From positions 6,386,001 to 6,450,000 of the forward strand of contig NZ_CP061725.1 in the NCBI RefSeq assembly GCF_014764405.1: 64,000 nt of DNA. Direction: 5' to 3'. This DNA comes from Micromonospora craniellae. GTDB lineage: Bacteria; Actinomycetota; Actinomycetes; Mycobacteriales; Micromonosporaceae. The number at the start of each line of letters is the position of its first letter. Positions within the stretch are counted from its first letter, which is position 1. A model generated the notes under the pieces. That model did no database searches and was not told the DNA's origin. It saw nothing but the letters and a program-made list of their open reading frames with translations. The position numbers and the translations under genes are program-made. This document shows, piece by piece, positions 43,170 through 53,868 of this stretch.

Positions 43170-44375
43170 ATGGTCAGGCGTACCCAGAATCAGCGGAAGC
43201 AGGCCGCCCTGAAGGTCGGCGGGGTCGGCATCCTCGCGGTCGCGCTGCTCGGCGCGGGCTTGACGCTGGCCTCCGCCGACGACAGCGCCGGGCCGCAGAC
43301 GGCGAACTGCCCGACGGTCCGGGACAAGCTCTCCGGTGTGCCGGCCGCCGCCGTCAACGGGGTCGAACAGGAACTGGCCAACCTCGACAAGCAGATCGAG
43401 GAGGCCAACGCCCGCCTCGCCGCACAAGCCGCCAACCCCCAGGGTGGCGCCAACTTCATCCAGAACGCCATCCTCGGCCCGCTGGCCAGCAAGCGCACCG
43501 CCGCCCTCGACCGCATCGGCATCAACATCAACCGGGCCGGCGGACAACGCCCGAACCTCGCCAGCCTCGCCACCTGCGGCCTGAACGCCCCGGGCGCCCC
43601 CAGCGCGCTCAACGGCGGCGCGGGCAACGGCGACATCGGGGCCGGGAACGCCAACAACGGCGGCAACAACGGCAACGCCGGAGCCGGTGCGGCGCAGACG
43701 GCGAACTGCCCGACGGTCCGGGACAAGCTCTCCGGCGTACCCGCTGCCGCCGTCAACGGGGTCGAACAGGAACTGGCCAACCTCGACAAGCAGATCGAGG
43801 AGGCCAACGCCCGCCTCGCCGCACAAGCCGCCAACCCCCAGGGTGGCGCCAACTTCATCCAGAACGCCATCCTCGGCCCGCTGGCCAGCAAGCGCACCGC
43901 CGCCCTCGACCGCATCGGCATCAACATCAACCGGGCCGGCGGACAACGCCCGAACCTCGCCAGCCTCGCCACCTGCGGCCTGAACGCCCCGGGCGCCCCC
44001 AGCGCGCTCAACGGCGGCGCGGGCAACGGCAACGCGGGCAACGGCGGGAACAACGGGAACGCCGGGGCCGGCGTGGCGCAGCGGGTGAACTGCCCGAGCG
44101 TCGCCGACCGACTGCCGACCGTACCCGCTCAGGCCGCTGCCGAGGTGCAGCGTGAGCTGGCCAACCTGGACAACCAGATCGCGGACGCCAACGCCCGTCT
44201 CGCCCAGCTCGCGGTACGCCCGGAGGGTGGACCGAACTTCGTTCAGAACACCGTCGTCGGCCCGCTGAAGGACCGGCGTGTCGCCGCCCTGAATCGGATC
44301 GCCACCGCGATCGGCCGGGTCGACGGCAACCGGCCCGCCGAACTGGTGAACCTGGCCCCCTGCTCGGTCAACTGA
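43170..44375 (+). CDS. Secreted triple-repeat protein of unknown function
   Basis: The 401-residue protein has a signal peptide (VGGVGILAVALLGAGLTLAS) and three copies of a domain of about 110 residues. Each begins near NCPTVRDKL or NCPSVADRL, contains ELANLDKQIEEANARLA, and ends ATCGL or APCSV, so it has two cysteines that could pair. Copies 1 and 2 are almost identical; copy 3 is diverged. Gly/Asn-rich linkers join them. ATG 43170 has GAGGAG six bases upstream. A cell-surface or spore-associated helical repeat protein is possible, but no function is claimed. Confidence 0.75.
   Translation: MVRRTQNQRKQAALKVGGVGILAVALLGAGLTLASADDSAGPQTANCPTVRDKLSGVPAAAVNGVEQELANLDKQIEEANARLAAQAANPQGGANFIQNAILGPLASKRTAALDRIGININRAGGQRPNLASLATCGLNAPGAPSALNGGAGNGDIGAGNANNGGNNGNAGAGAAQTANCPTVRDKLSGVPAAAVNGVEQELANLDKQIEEANARLAAQAANPQGGANFIQNAILGPLASKRTAALDRIGININRAGGQRPNLASLATCGLNAPGAPSALNGGAGNGNAGNGGNNGNAGAGVAQRVNCPSVADRLPTVPAQAAAEVQRELANLDNQIADANARLAQLAVRPEGGPNFVQNTVVGPLKDRRVAALNRIATAIGRVDGNRPAELVNLAPCSVN
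43296..43631 (+). repeat. Intragenic repeat unit 1
   Basis: This 336-bp block recurs 399 bp downstream with only a handful of changes, clustered near 43337-43351 and mostly silent. Confidence 0.85.
43695..44030 (+). repeat. Intragenic repeat unit 2
   Basis: Near-perfect copy of unit 1 at 399-bp spacing. Such identity allows recombination that would expand or contract the gene and can also cause assembly errors. Confidence 0.85.
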
Positions 44376-44388
44376 CCTGGCGAGACCC

Positions 44389-44430
44389 ACGGACGGTGGG
44401 CGACGGCTCCGACCGTCGCCCACCGTCCGT
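44389..44430 (+). terminator. Rho-independent terminator
   Basis: An 18-bp perfect stem (ACGGACGGTGGGCGACGG and its complement, loop CTCCGA) is followed by TTTGTG, 13 bp after the repeat-gene stop. The convergent MerR gene may share it. Confidence 0.8.
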
Positions 44431-44507
44431 TTGTGCGGCACCGACCGCGACAGTTTGATCGACCACCTCGACCTGCTGGTGCTGCGCTGAGCTTTCCGGC
44501 GGGCGGG

Positions 44508-45236
44508 TCAGGCCCGGCCGAGGTGCCGGAGGTAGGCGTGCAGCGCGGCGGAGCCGGCCAGCCGACGCAGGCCGCGTCGGTGCAGGTCCTGCTCCCGCCG
44601 GGCGAGTTCCGCGCGGACCCGCTGCGGGCTGCCGGTGCTCCTCAGCTCGTCGAGCACCGCCGTGATGATCTCGAACGGGTAGGCGCCCCGGCGCAGCAGC
44701 GCCACCACCTGGGCCGCGCGCAGCTCGGCCTCGTCGTAGTGCCGGTAACCGGTGCCCGGTTCGCGCGTCGGCCGGAGCAGGCCACGCGTCTCCCAGAGCC
44801 GTAGCTGCGAGGTGCGGACCCCGACCAGGTCGGCGACCGCGCCGACCCGGGCGCTCCGGCGGGGTACCGCGACCGGCGAAACAGGGCTGGTCACCACCGT
44901 CTCGAAGGCGCCGAGCACCCGACGGATCTCGGCGCGTTCCCGGTCCAGTTCGGCGTGCCCGGCGTCCAGCGCGGCCAGCGCCGCCGGCAGGTCACCCGCG
45001 TGCACCGCCGCCATGATCTCGCGGGTACGCCCCCAGCCGTGCCCGTCGGCCACCGCCCGGGCCACGGTCAGGGCCCGCTCGTGCGCCGGGGTGAAGATCC
45101 GGTAGCCGCTCGGCGTGCGCTCCACGGGCGGCAGCACCCCGAGGTCGACGTAGTTGCGCACCTGCTGCACGGAGATGCCGACCGTCGCGGCGAGGTCGAC
45201 CGCGCGCAGCCGCCCGGTCCCTCGCCGTCCCGCCAC
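44508..45236 (-). CDS. Regulator with two MerR-type HTH domains
   Basis: The 242-residue protein has an N-terminal MerR HTH (LRAVDLAATVGISVQQVRNY, then GYRIFTPAHERAL) and a second MerR HTH after residue 130 (VGAVADLVGVRTSQLRLWET, then GYRHYDEAELRAAQVVALL). A helical stretch lies between. MerR proteins usually have one HTH and dimerise, so this may act as a pseudo-dimer or bind two half-sites. GTG 45236. It faces a UvrA-like gene, the probable target. Confidence 0.85.
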   Translation of the reverse strand: MAGRRGTGRLRAVDLAATVGISVQQVRNYVDLGVLPPVERTPSGYRIFTPAHERALTVARAVADGHGWGRTREIMAAVHAGDLPAALAALDAGHAELDRERAEIRRVLGAFETVVTSPVSPVAVPRRSARVGAVADLVGVRTSQLRLWETRGLLRPTREPGTGYRHYDEAELRAAQVVALLRRGAYPFEIITAVLDELRSTGSPQRVRAELARREQDLHRRGLRRLAGSAALHAYLRHLGRA

Positions 45237-45414
45237 GGGTTCACACTAGCGCCTCGGCAGCGTTTGAGACTTTCGGGCATGTTTCCCCTCAACGAGCAGA
45301 GGGTGATCGACAGAAGTCTCCACGACATGGTCAATGAGACACTTGAAGCTGGCCAGGCCATCCCCGCCGGTTTCTCCGGGCGGGAGTCCGTCCACGATCT
45401 CGCGAAGGGTTCGC
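45237..45414. promoter_or_regulatory. Divergent promoter region of the MerR/UvrA-like pair
   Basis: 178 bp. An imperfect dyad CGTTTGAG (45259-45266) and CTCAACG (about 45286-45292) is a possible MerR-type site. The match is approximate. Confidence 0.35.
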
Positions 45415-47685
<2,271 letters not shown>

Positions 47686-47688
<3 letters not shown>

Positions 47689-47737
47689 CGGTCATCCCCC
47701 GCCCGACACCGTGGTGTCGGGCGGGGGATGACCGTCA
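47686..47737. terminator. Very long perfect hairpin overlapping the stop codon
   Basis: A perfect 25-bp stem has arms 47686-47710 and 47713-47737 with only GT between. The left arm begins with the TGA of the UvrA-like gene. It probably terminates both this gene and the convergent DedA gene. Confidence 0.75.
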
Positions 47738-47802
47738 GGCGGCGCAGCGTGACCACCCCTGCCTGCGCGGCCCAGCCCTGCGGCTCTCCGGTCACCCTCG
47801 TC

Positions 47803-48630
47803 TCACCACCGGCGCCCGGACTGGTCCGGGCGCTCCTGGTCCGTCACGGGCCGGTCGTCGGCCCAGGTGCTGCGGTAGATGGTGCCCCGTCCCTCCGGGT
47901 CGGGGGTTCCGGTCGACGCCGACTCGGCCACCGCAGAGGCGGTGTCGTTGGCACGCAGCCCGCCGGTCCGCCGGGAGCGCCGGATCCGGGTGATCACGAA
48001 CCACACCAGCCCGGCCAGGCAGGCCACGATGACCACCTTCTGCAGGATGCTGGCATACCCCTCGACCAGGTGCCAGTTGTCGCCGAGCAGGTATCCGGCC
48101 AGCACGAAGGTGGTGTTCCAGATGAGGCTGCCCAGCGTGGTGTAGATCGTGAAGGTGAGCAGCGGCATCCGTTCCACGCCCGCCGGAATGGAGATCATGC
48201 TGCGGAAGATCGGGATCATCCGGCCGAAGAAGACGGCCTTGACGCCGTGTCGGAGGAACCACTCCTCGGTCCGGTCGACGTCGCTGAGCTTGACCAACGG
48301 CAGTTTGGCCGCGATCGCCCGGGTCCGTTCCCGCCCCAGCGCCGCACCGATCCAGTAGAGCGCCAGGGCGCCGACCAGCGACCCGAGGGTGGTCCAGAAG
48401 ATCGCCCCGACCAGGCTCATCCGGCCCTGCGCGGCGACGAAGCCGGCGAGCGGCAGGATCACCTCGCTGGGAATCGGCGGGAAGAGGTTTTCCAACGCCA
48501 CGGCCAGCCCCGCCCCTGGGGCGCCGAGTCGCTCCATCAGGTCGGTGACCAGGCCGACCAGACCGTCCTCGGGTGGCGCGGACTGGCCGACGACGTCGGC
48601 ACCAGACGGAGCGTGCGGGGCGTGAACCAT
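47803..48630 (-). CDS. DedA-family membrane protein
   Basis: The 275-residue protein has the DedA/SNARE-associated signature: ENLFPPIPSEVILPLAGFVA, GRMIPIFRSMISIPAGVERM and several helices. DedA proteins act in membrane lipid homeostasis, including undecaprenyl-phosphate recycling. The C-terminus is a long polar tail. ATG 48630 was preferred; a GTG at 48672 would add 14 residues. Confidence 0.88.
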   Translation of the reverse strand: MVHAPHAPSGADVVGQSAPPEDGLVGLVTDLMERLGAPGAGLAVALENLFPPIPSEVILPLAGFVAAQGRMSLVGAIFWTTLGSLVGALALYWIGAALGRERTRAIAAKLPLVKLSDVDRTEEWFLRHGVKAVFFGRMIPIFRSMISIPAGVERMPLLTFTIYTTLGSLIWNTTFVLAGYLLGDNWHLVEGYASILQKVVIVACLAGLVWFVITRIRRSRRTGGLRANDTASAVAESASTGTPDPEGRGTIYRSTWADDRPVTDQERPDQSGRRW

Positions 48631-48711
48631 GGCCCACACGCTACGAACTGAAGCCGAGAGTCGCACAACCACCCGTCGATTGAGGACCGAGCGGATCCTA
48701 GAGTACCCGGA

Positions 48712-49160
48712 ATGAGTGAAGCTTCAGCGCGCGGACCGCTGCGGATCGCCGTCGCCCAGCCGTCCTGCGTGGCCTACGACGTCGCGGCGAAGATGTGGGT
48801 CGGCCCGGTGGAGGCCCGACGGTTCACGCCCGGCCCGGAGGCGGTCGTGTTGTCCGTCGACGGCTGGCGGCTGGGCCTGGCGATCTGCAAGGACACCGGC
48901 GTGCCGGAGCACGTCGCGCGGACCTGCGCGCTCGGCGTCGACGTCTACGTCGCGTCGATCCTCGACCATGCCGCTGACGCGGCGGTCCCCGACGAGCGGG
49001 CGCTGCGGATCTCCACCACGCACCGGGTGGTGGTGGCGGTGGCGAGCTTCGCCGGTTCGACCGGCGGCGGCTACACCGAGGCCGCCGGACGGTCGGCGAT
49101 CTGGGCACCCGACGGCGCGGTGCTGGTCCGGGCGACTTCGTCCGGGCCACGCTCACCTGA
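48712..49160 (+). pseudogene. Carbon-nitrogen hydrolase (nitrilase family), internal deletion
   Basis: The N-terminus LRIAVAQPSCVAYDVAA is followed directly by KMWVGPVEARRFTPGPEAVV and later LAICKDTGVPEHV (the Cys-containing motif) and VAVASFAGSTGGGYTEAAGR. The segment between, which should contain the catalytic Glu and Lys (about 90 residues), is absent. The 3' end is also shifted: another frame reads GDFVRATLT-TGA, a natural C-terminus, at 49158. So the gene has two lesions and cannot encode an active amidase. Confidence 0.75.
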
Positions 49161-49166
49161 GACCGG

Positions 49167-50112
49167 TCAGTCGTCGTCCTCGTCGTCGAGTGAGTCCTCG
49201 ATCTTGTCGAGCAGGCGTTCCAGGCGGTCGGCGACGTCGGCCGGGACCCGGTCGCGGTCGACCTCGTCGTCGAGGCGGTCGCGCAGCTTCTCGATGCGCT
49301 TCTCACGGTCCTCGGGCTTGCCGGTGGCGAGTTCGGTCAGGTCCTTGCGCAGCCGGTCGGCGACCTTGCGGTCGATGTCGCCGGTGAACTGCCCCTCGGT
49401 GAGCAACGCGATGAGCTCACCGGCGGTCTGCGGCATGCTCACCGGCTCGGGTCGGGTGGTCGACGGCGTGGCGCTGGGCCGGGGAGCGGCCGATGTGGGG
49501 GGTGGCGTGGAGGTCGGCGGCGGCGCGGCCGGCGCGGCGCTGGGCGTGGCTGCGGGCACCCCGTCGTCGCCGCCGCTCAGGGCGATCGCCGTGCCGATGC
49601 CGACCACCAGGGCCAGGCCGGTCGCGACCAGTGCGCCGACCGGCCGCCGGGGCCGCCGGGAACGCCCCGGCACCGGGCCGCCCCGAGCCGGACCGTACGT
49701 CGCCGATCCGGTGCGCGGCGGCCAGGGGGGCGGTGGCCACCTGGGCGGCCGTGCGCAGCGCCGACGGCCAGGGCAGCGGGCCGTCGGCCAGCCGATCGGC
49801 GAGGTTCTGCCCGTCGACGAGCTCCATGACCAGGAACGGCACCACGGTGCCACCGTCGAGGGTGGCTTCGCCGTAGTCGTACACCTGGGTGACGTGCGGG
49901 TGGGCCAGGCGTGCCGCGGCGCGGGCCTCGCGCCGGAGGGTGGCCCGCAGGTCCGGGTCGACGGCGAACGAACCGGCGAGGACCTTCACGGCGACCGGTC
50001 GGCCGAGGACCTCGTCGTCGGCCCGCCAGACCTCGGACATCCCGCCGAGGCCGATCCGGTCGTGCAGCACGTAGCGGTCGTGCAACCGCAGGCTGGGGGT
50101 GAAGGCTGACAT
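49167..50112 (-). pseudogene. Ser/Thr protein kinase, catalytic core deleted
   Basis: From ATG 50112 the N-lobe is normal: YVLHDRIGLGGMSEVWRADD, VAVKVL with the ATP Lys, FLVMELVDGQNLADRL, ending at LAAAHRIG near 49705. The catalytic loop (HRD), DFG and the rest of the C-lobe are missing. In another frame the sequence resumes at a C-terminal region with a membrane helix (VGALVATGLALVVGIGTAIA), a Pro/Thr-rich linker and an acidic tail, ending at 49167. It looks like a PknB-type receptor kinase with a deletion plus frameshift. Confidence 0.75.
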
Positions 50113-50247
50113 CGGTTCCCAGTCTGCCTGGTGCACCGGCCCGCGCACGACCCGAGCGGCCTGGTGGGCGCCGTTCCGGAGGGATCCGGGCCGGCGCCCG
50201 ACGGGGCGGTAGGGACCTGGAGCGAACCGTCCTATTGCCGGTCGCTG

Positions 50248-50454
50248 TTATCGGACGCAGCTGGTCGGACTGGGCAGCGGGGTCGGCTGGATCTGGTCGG
50301 CCAGCCGGCGCAAGGCCCCGGCGGTGAGTCGGCGGGCGGCGGCGAAGCGGGCAGTGCGGGGCGGATCGGGACGGATCGGCGCGTCCGGCCGCGCGGAGTT
50401 GACGTGGCGGGTGACTGCGTCGATGGCGGACACGAATCCGGTGGACTGTTCCAT
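50248..50454 (-). CDS. Small 68-residue protein downstream of LacI gene
   Basis: ATG 50454 lies two bases after the LacI-gene stop and has GAGGAG six bases upstream, inside that gene. The protein begins MEQSTGFVSAIDAVTRHVNS and is basic in the middle (ARFAAARRLTAGALRRLADQ). No family recognised. Tight coupling suggests a role with the regulator. Confidence 0.6.
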   Translation of the reverse strand: MEQSTGFVSAIDAVTRHVNSARPDAPIRPDPPRTARFAAARRLTAGALRRLADQIQPTPLPSPTSCVR

Positions 50455-50456
50455 GG

Positions 50457-51512
50457 TCAACTCCTCGGGACAGGTCCGGAGCTGGTCCGGACGACGAGCG
50501 TGGTGGGCAGCAGGATCTGACCCGCGCGGGCGTCCGCGGGCGGTTCGAGGAGCAGTTCGGCGGCGGTGCGCCCCTTCTGCTCGGCAGGCTGGCGCACCGT
50601 GGTCAGGCCGACCGTGGCGGCCTCGGCGATGTCGTCGAAGCCGGTGACCGAGACCTGGCGCCCCCACTCCCCCTGCTCGCGCAACGCATCGAGCGCGCCG
50701 AAGGCGAGCACGTCGGAGGCGGCCAGTACCGCCGTGGGCGGCTCGGGCAGGGACGCCAACGCGGAGGTGGCGGCGGCCCCGGCGTCCCGGGTGTTGTCCC
50801 GGGCGGTGAGCACCGTCAGGTCGGACCAGGGCACGCCGGCCGTCGCGAAGGCGTCGGCGAAGCCGGCGAACCGGTCACGGGTGGTGGGGTGTGGCACGTC
50901 GGCCACGTCGGCCACCCGCAGCAGGTCGGACGCGGCGCGCGGCAGGACGTCGTGACCGAGCAGCGCGACCCGGCGGTGGCCGAGCTCGACCAGGTGCGCG
51001 GCCGCCGAGCGGGCTGCGGCCCGCTCGTCGATGCCGACCCACCGGTCGTCCGCGCCGGATCGCGCCGAGGTGGTGACGAAGGGCAGTCCACGGCCACGGA
51101 TCGCGGCGAGGATCCCCTCCTCGTCGCCGACGCAGTAGACGCAGAACCCGTCCACGGCGGCGTTCTCCACCGCCCGCCGGGCCCCCGACGCGTCCGGCGG
51201 CAGCGGCACCAGCAGCAGGTTGCTGTCGTGCCGTTCGGCCGCCTCGGCGACGCCGGTGACGAACCGGACCGCGAAGGGGTCGGTGAACGCGTACGACAGC
51301 CGCGAGGTGAACAGGACGCCGATGGCGCCGACGACGCCACGACGCAGCGACCGGGCGGTCGGATCGGGCCCCGGGTAGCCCATCTGCCGGGCGGTCTCCA
51401 GGATGCGCTCCCGCAGCTCGGTGGAGAGCTGGTCGGGACGGCCGTAGGCGTTGGAGACGGTGCTTCGGGATACGCCGACCGCCTCGGCGACGGCCTTCAG
51501 GGTCGGTTTCAT
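50457..51512 (-). CDS. LacI-family transcriptional regulator
   Basis: The 351-residue protein starts MKPTLKAVAEAVGVSRSTVS, a LacI HTH, followed by the hinge and a sugar-binding-like sensor domain (GAIGVLFTSRLSYAFTDPFA, VSVTGFDDIAEAATVGLTTV). ATG 51512. Two palindromic operators sit immediately upstream, so it is probably autoregulated. The only neighbour that could be co-regulated is the small downstream ORF. Confidence 0.9.
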   Translation of the reverse strand: MKPTLKAVAEAVGVSRSTVSNAYGRPDQLSTELRERILETARQMGYPGPDPTARSLRRGVVGAIGVLFTSRLSYAFTDPFAVRFVTGVAEAAERHDSNLLLVPLPPDASGARRAVENAAVDGFCVYCVGDEEGILAAIRGRGLPFVTTSARSGADDRWVGIDERAAARSAAAHLVELGHRRVALLGHDVLPRAASDLLRVADVADVPHPTTRDRFAGFADAFATAGVPWSDLTVLTARDNTRDAGAAATSALASLPEPPTAVLAASDVLAFGALDALREQGEWGRQVSVTGFDDIAEAATVGLTTVRQPAEQKGRTAAELLLEPPADARAGQILLPTTLVVRTSSGPVPRS

Positions 51513-51526
51513 GCGACCCGCCCTTC

Positions 51527-51538
51527 TGGATCGATTCA
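51527..51538. promoter_or_regulatory. LacI operator, proximal
   Basis: TGGATCGATTCA, a one-mismatch palindrome with the central CG typical of LacI-family operators, 15 bp upstream of the regulator ATG. Confidence 0.7.
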
Positions 51539-51542
51539 GTAA

Positions 51543-51556
51543 CTGGATCGATCCAG
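51543..51556. promoter_or_regulatory. LacI operator, distal
   Basis: CTGGATCGATCCAG, a perfect 14-bp palindrome 17 bp from the proximal site (centre to centre). The pair supports autorepression. Confidence 0.75.
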
Positions 51557-51625
51557 AGACTAGCCAGCAGTTCGCCAGGTGTCAATCCCGCCGTCGTGGG
51601 GCATCGGATCAACGGCTCAGGTGGG

Positions 51626-52513
51626 TCACCTGGGGTCGAGGTCGGCGATCATCCGTTCGAGGATCTCGGCCGTGCGCTCCGGCGGCTCGGCCTCGACACA
51701 GAGACGCTCCATGGCCACCGCATAGAAGTCGAGGTCATCGCGCTTGTCCAGGTAGATCGCGCTGGTCAACTGCTCGATGTAGACGATGTCCGGCAGGTCC
51801 TGGTCACCGAAGCGCAGGATGGTGAAGGCGCCACCCGCGGCGGCGTGCCCACCGGCGGCGAACGGGATGACCTGCACCCGGACGTTCGGCGTCTGGGTGG
51901 CCTTGAGCAGCGACTCCAGCTGGCCTCGCATCACCTGCGGGCCGCCGATCGGGCGGCGCAACGCCGCCTCGTCGACCACCGCCCAGAGCCGGGGCGGCTT
52001 AACCCGCTGCAGCACCTCCTGCCGGCGCATCCGCAGGTCGACCCGACGGTCGATCTCCGCCGGCGCGGCCTGGCCGTGCCCGAGCAACACGACGGCGCGG
52101 GCGTACTCGCGCGTCTGCAACAGGCCCGGCACGAACTGCACCTCGTAGCTGCGGATCAGCGCCGCCGCGGCCTCCAGGCCCAGGTACGACTGGAACCACG
52201 ACGGGAGCACGTCGCCGTAGCGGTGCCACCAGCCCGGGTTGTTGGCGTCCCGGGCCAGCTTGAGCAGCGCGCCACGCTCCTGCTCGGCGGTGACGCCGTA
52301 GAGCGTGAGCAGGTCGGCGACGTCGCGTTCCTTGAACCCGACGCGACCCAGCTCCATCCGGCTGATCTTGGACTCGGAGGACCGGATCTCCCACCCGGCG
52401 TTCTCCCGGGTGACCCCGCGCGACTCACGCAACCGCCGCAGTTGGGCACCGAGCAGCATCCGCAGCACGGTCGGGCCCGCCGCCGGACCTTCGTCCGCGG
52501 AAACCATGGTCAC
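51626..52513 (-). CDS. XRE-family regulator with DUF5753-type C-terminus
   Basis: The 295-residue protein has an HTH (LGAQLRRLRESRGVTRENAG, SSESKISRMELG) and the C-terminal domain typical of the very abundant actinomycete XRE/DUF5753 family (YEVQFVPGLLQTREYARAVV, VQVIPFAAGGHAAAGGAFTI). GTG 52513 has GGAGG seven bases upstream. With the upstream DUF397 gene it forms the standard pair linked in Streptomyces to developmental control. Confidence 0.9.
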   Translation of the reverse strand: MTMVSADEGPAAGPTVLRMLLGAQLRRLRESRGVTRENAGWEIRSSESKISRMELGRVGFKERDVADLLTLYGVTAEQERGALLKLARDANNPGWWHRYGDVLPSWFQSYLGLEAAAALIRSYEVQFVPGLLQTREYARAVVLLGHGQAAPAEIDRRVDLRMRRQEVLQRVKPPRLWAVVDEAALRRPIGGPQVMRGQLESLLKATQTPNVRVQVIPFAAGGHAAAGGAFTILRFGDQDLPDIVYIEQLTSAIYLDKRDDLDFYAVAMERLCVEAEPPERTAEILERMIADLDPR

Positions 52514-52600
52514 CTGCCGTCCTCCGCACGCCGTCTCGTCGGCCGGACCGACGGACCGGTCCGACCGACGTGTAAGCATGCCATGAACCATCAGTGAGGT

Positions 52601-52648
52601 GAACCTCCATCCCGTGTGCGGCGATTCCCGCGTATGGGATGGAGGTTC
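52601..52648. promoter_or_regulatory. Inverted repeat between DUF397 and XRE genes
   Basis: GAACCTCCATCCC (52601-52613) pairs perfectly with GGGATGGAGGTTC (52636-52648) across 22 nt. The right arm overlaps the DUF397 stop codon. It could attenuate transcription into the XRE gene or be an operator for it. Confidence 0.6.
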
Positions 52649-52886
52649 AGCCGATCAGATGGTCGAAGTCCCCGTCCCGGGCGCCGAGCACGAACGCGGC
52701 GATCTCGTCCGCGGTGTAGATCAACGCCGGGCCCTCCGGGTGGCGGGAGTTACGTATGGCGATCCCCGCCCCCTCGGGAAGTTCCGCCAGCTCGACGCAA
52801 TTTCCGCTGGGATTGCTGCGCCGACTCTTCTGCCAGGCGAGGGGAGGCAACTGGGCGACGGGTACGCCGTTGGGCGGCTGCTGCAT
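52647..52886 (-). CDS. DUF397 domain protein
   Basis: The 79-residue protein carries the DUF397 signature: WQKSRRSNPSGNCVELAELP, IAIRNSRHPEGPALIYTADE and FVLGARDGDFDHLIG. The family nearly always accompanies an XRE gene and has been proposed to form antitoxin-like or regulatory pairs. ATG 52886 has only a weak ribosome-binding site. Confidence 0.85.
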   Translation of the reverse strand: MQQPPNGVPVAQLPPLAWQKSRRSNPSGNCVELAELPEGAGIAIRNSRHPEGPALIYTADEIAAFVLGARDGDFDHLIG

Positions 52887-53015
52887 GGTGGCGTCGGTTC
52901 TCTCCGGTAGGCGCCGGTGCCGTGGGAGGAGCGGTAGCGGCAAGAGGGATGGATTCAACTCATCTGCACGTGCATCTGCTATTGCATCTGCATTGGACAG
53001 CGAGCATGATAGCGC
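52887..53015. other. Divergent promoter region with short direct repeats
   Basis: Around 52960-52995 the unit TGCATCTG(C) occurs twice, preceded by a partial third copy. No gene is seen. This lies between DUF397 and the diguanylate cyclase. Confidence 0.35.
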
Positions 53016-53042
53016 AAGTGAGCGGTGCCCATCCGCTCACTT
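53016..53042. promoter_or_regulatory. 10-bp inverted repeat, candidate operator
   Basis: AAGTGAGCGG, loop TGCCCAT, CCGCTCACTT. Perfect arms about 100 bp upstream of the diguanylate cyclase start and 130 bp from DUF397. Could be an XRE operator. Confidence 0.5.
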
Positions 53043-53141
53043 TCTGTCACGCGATCCCGGCTTTCACCAGGGGAAACGAGGGCGTCTGGCACACGCCCGT
53101 CGGCCGGTCGCGGGACGCGCTCGCGGCGAAGGGAGAGGTGC

Positions 53142-53789
53142 GTGCCGGATCCGCTCACGGTCGCGTCCGGTATCTGCGCCGTCGGTGCCCTGCTCTCCTC
53201 CTGGCAGCTCGGGCGTCGGGCCGTACGAGCCGAGGCCGAGATCGGCCGCCTCCAGGCCGAACTCACCGCCGAGCGGCACGCCGCCAGCCACGACCCGCTG
53301 ACCGGCCTGCCGAATCGGCGCGCCTTCTATCGTCTCGCCGCGACCCTGCTCACCGACGGCGCGGGCCGCCCGCTGGTCGCCGTGGTGCTCGACCTGGACG
53401 ACTTCAAGCAGATCAACGACCGCCACGGGCATGCCGCCGGTGACCAGGTGCTGATCAGCGTCGCCGAGCGGCTGGCCACCTTCGCCGGAGACAACCTGGT
53501 CGCCCGGCTCGGTGGGGACGAGTTCGCCGGGCTGCTGGCCAGCCCCACAGTGGACCGTCGCTGGATCGATCACGCCACCCGGCGGCTCTGCGACATGCTC
53601 GCCGCACCGATCCCGCTGGGCACGGTCACCCTCCGGGTGACCGCCTCGGTCGGTCTGGCACCGGTGCAGGGTCAACAGCTCACCGAGGCACTCGACCGGG
53701 CCGACGCAGCGATGTACGAGGCCAAGGGGATCGGCGTGGGTCGCACCCGGCGCGCCCTGCACGACAGCGCCCATCTCGCCGAGTGCTGA
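53142..53789 (+). CDS. GGDEF-domain diguanylate cyclase
   Basis: The 215-residue protein has one N-terminal hydrophobic segment (LTVASGICAVGALLSSW), a short coiled coil, then a GGDEF domain (SHDPLTGLPNRRAFYRLAAT, LDLDDFKQINDRHGHAAGD, VARLGGDEFAGLL). The active-site GGDEF is intact; the RxxD inhibitory site is not evident (AGDN at that position). It should make cyclic di-GMP from GTP. GTG 53142 with GGGAG upstream. Confidence 0.9.
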   Translation: MPDPLTVASGICAVGALLSSWQLGRRAVRAEAEIGRLQAELTAERHAASHDPLTGLPNRRAFYRLAATLLTDGAGRPLVAVVLDLDDFKQINDRHGHAAGDQVLISVAERLATFAGDNLVARLGGDEFAGLLASPTVDRRWIDHATRRLCDMLAAPIPLGTVTLRVTASVGLAPVQGQQLTEALDRADAAMYEAKGIGVGRTRRALHDSAHLAEC

Positions 53790-53868
53790 CCCGTCCCTTC
53801 GGTGCGTGGCCGGCCCGAGACGGGGTACTCACCCCGGATCAGGCGGAACGACGACCGGAGGGACGATC

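Noticed and set aside
43296..44030. Possible CRISPR-like repeat array
   Set aside because: Only two long units, both coding within one secreted protein; no short repeats with unique spacers and no cas genes.
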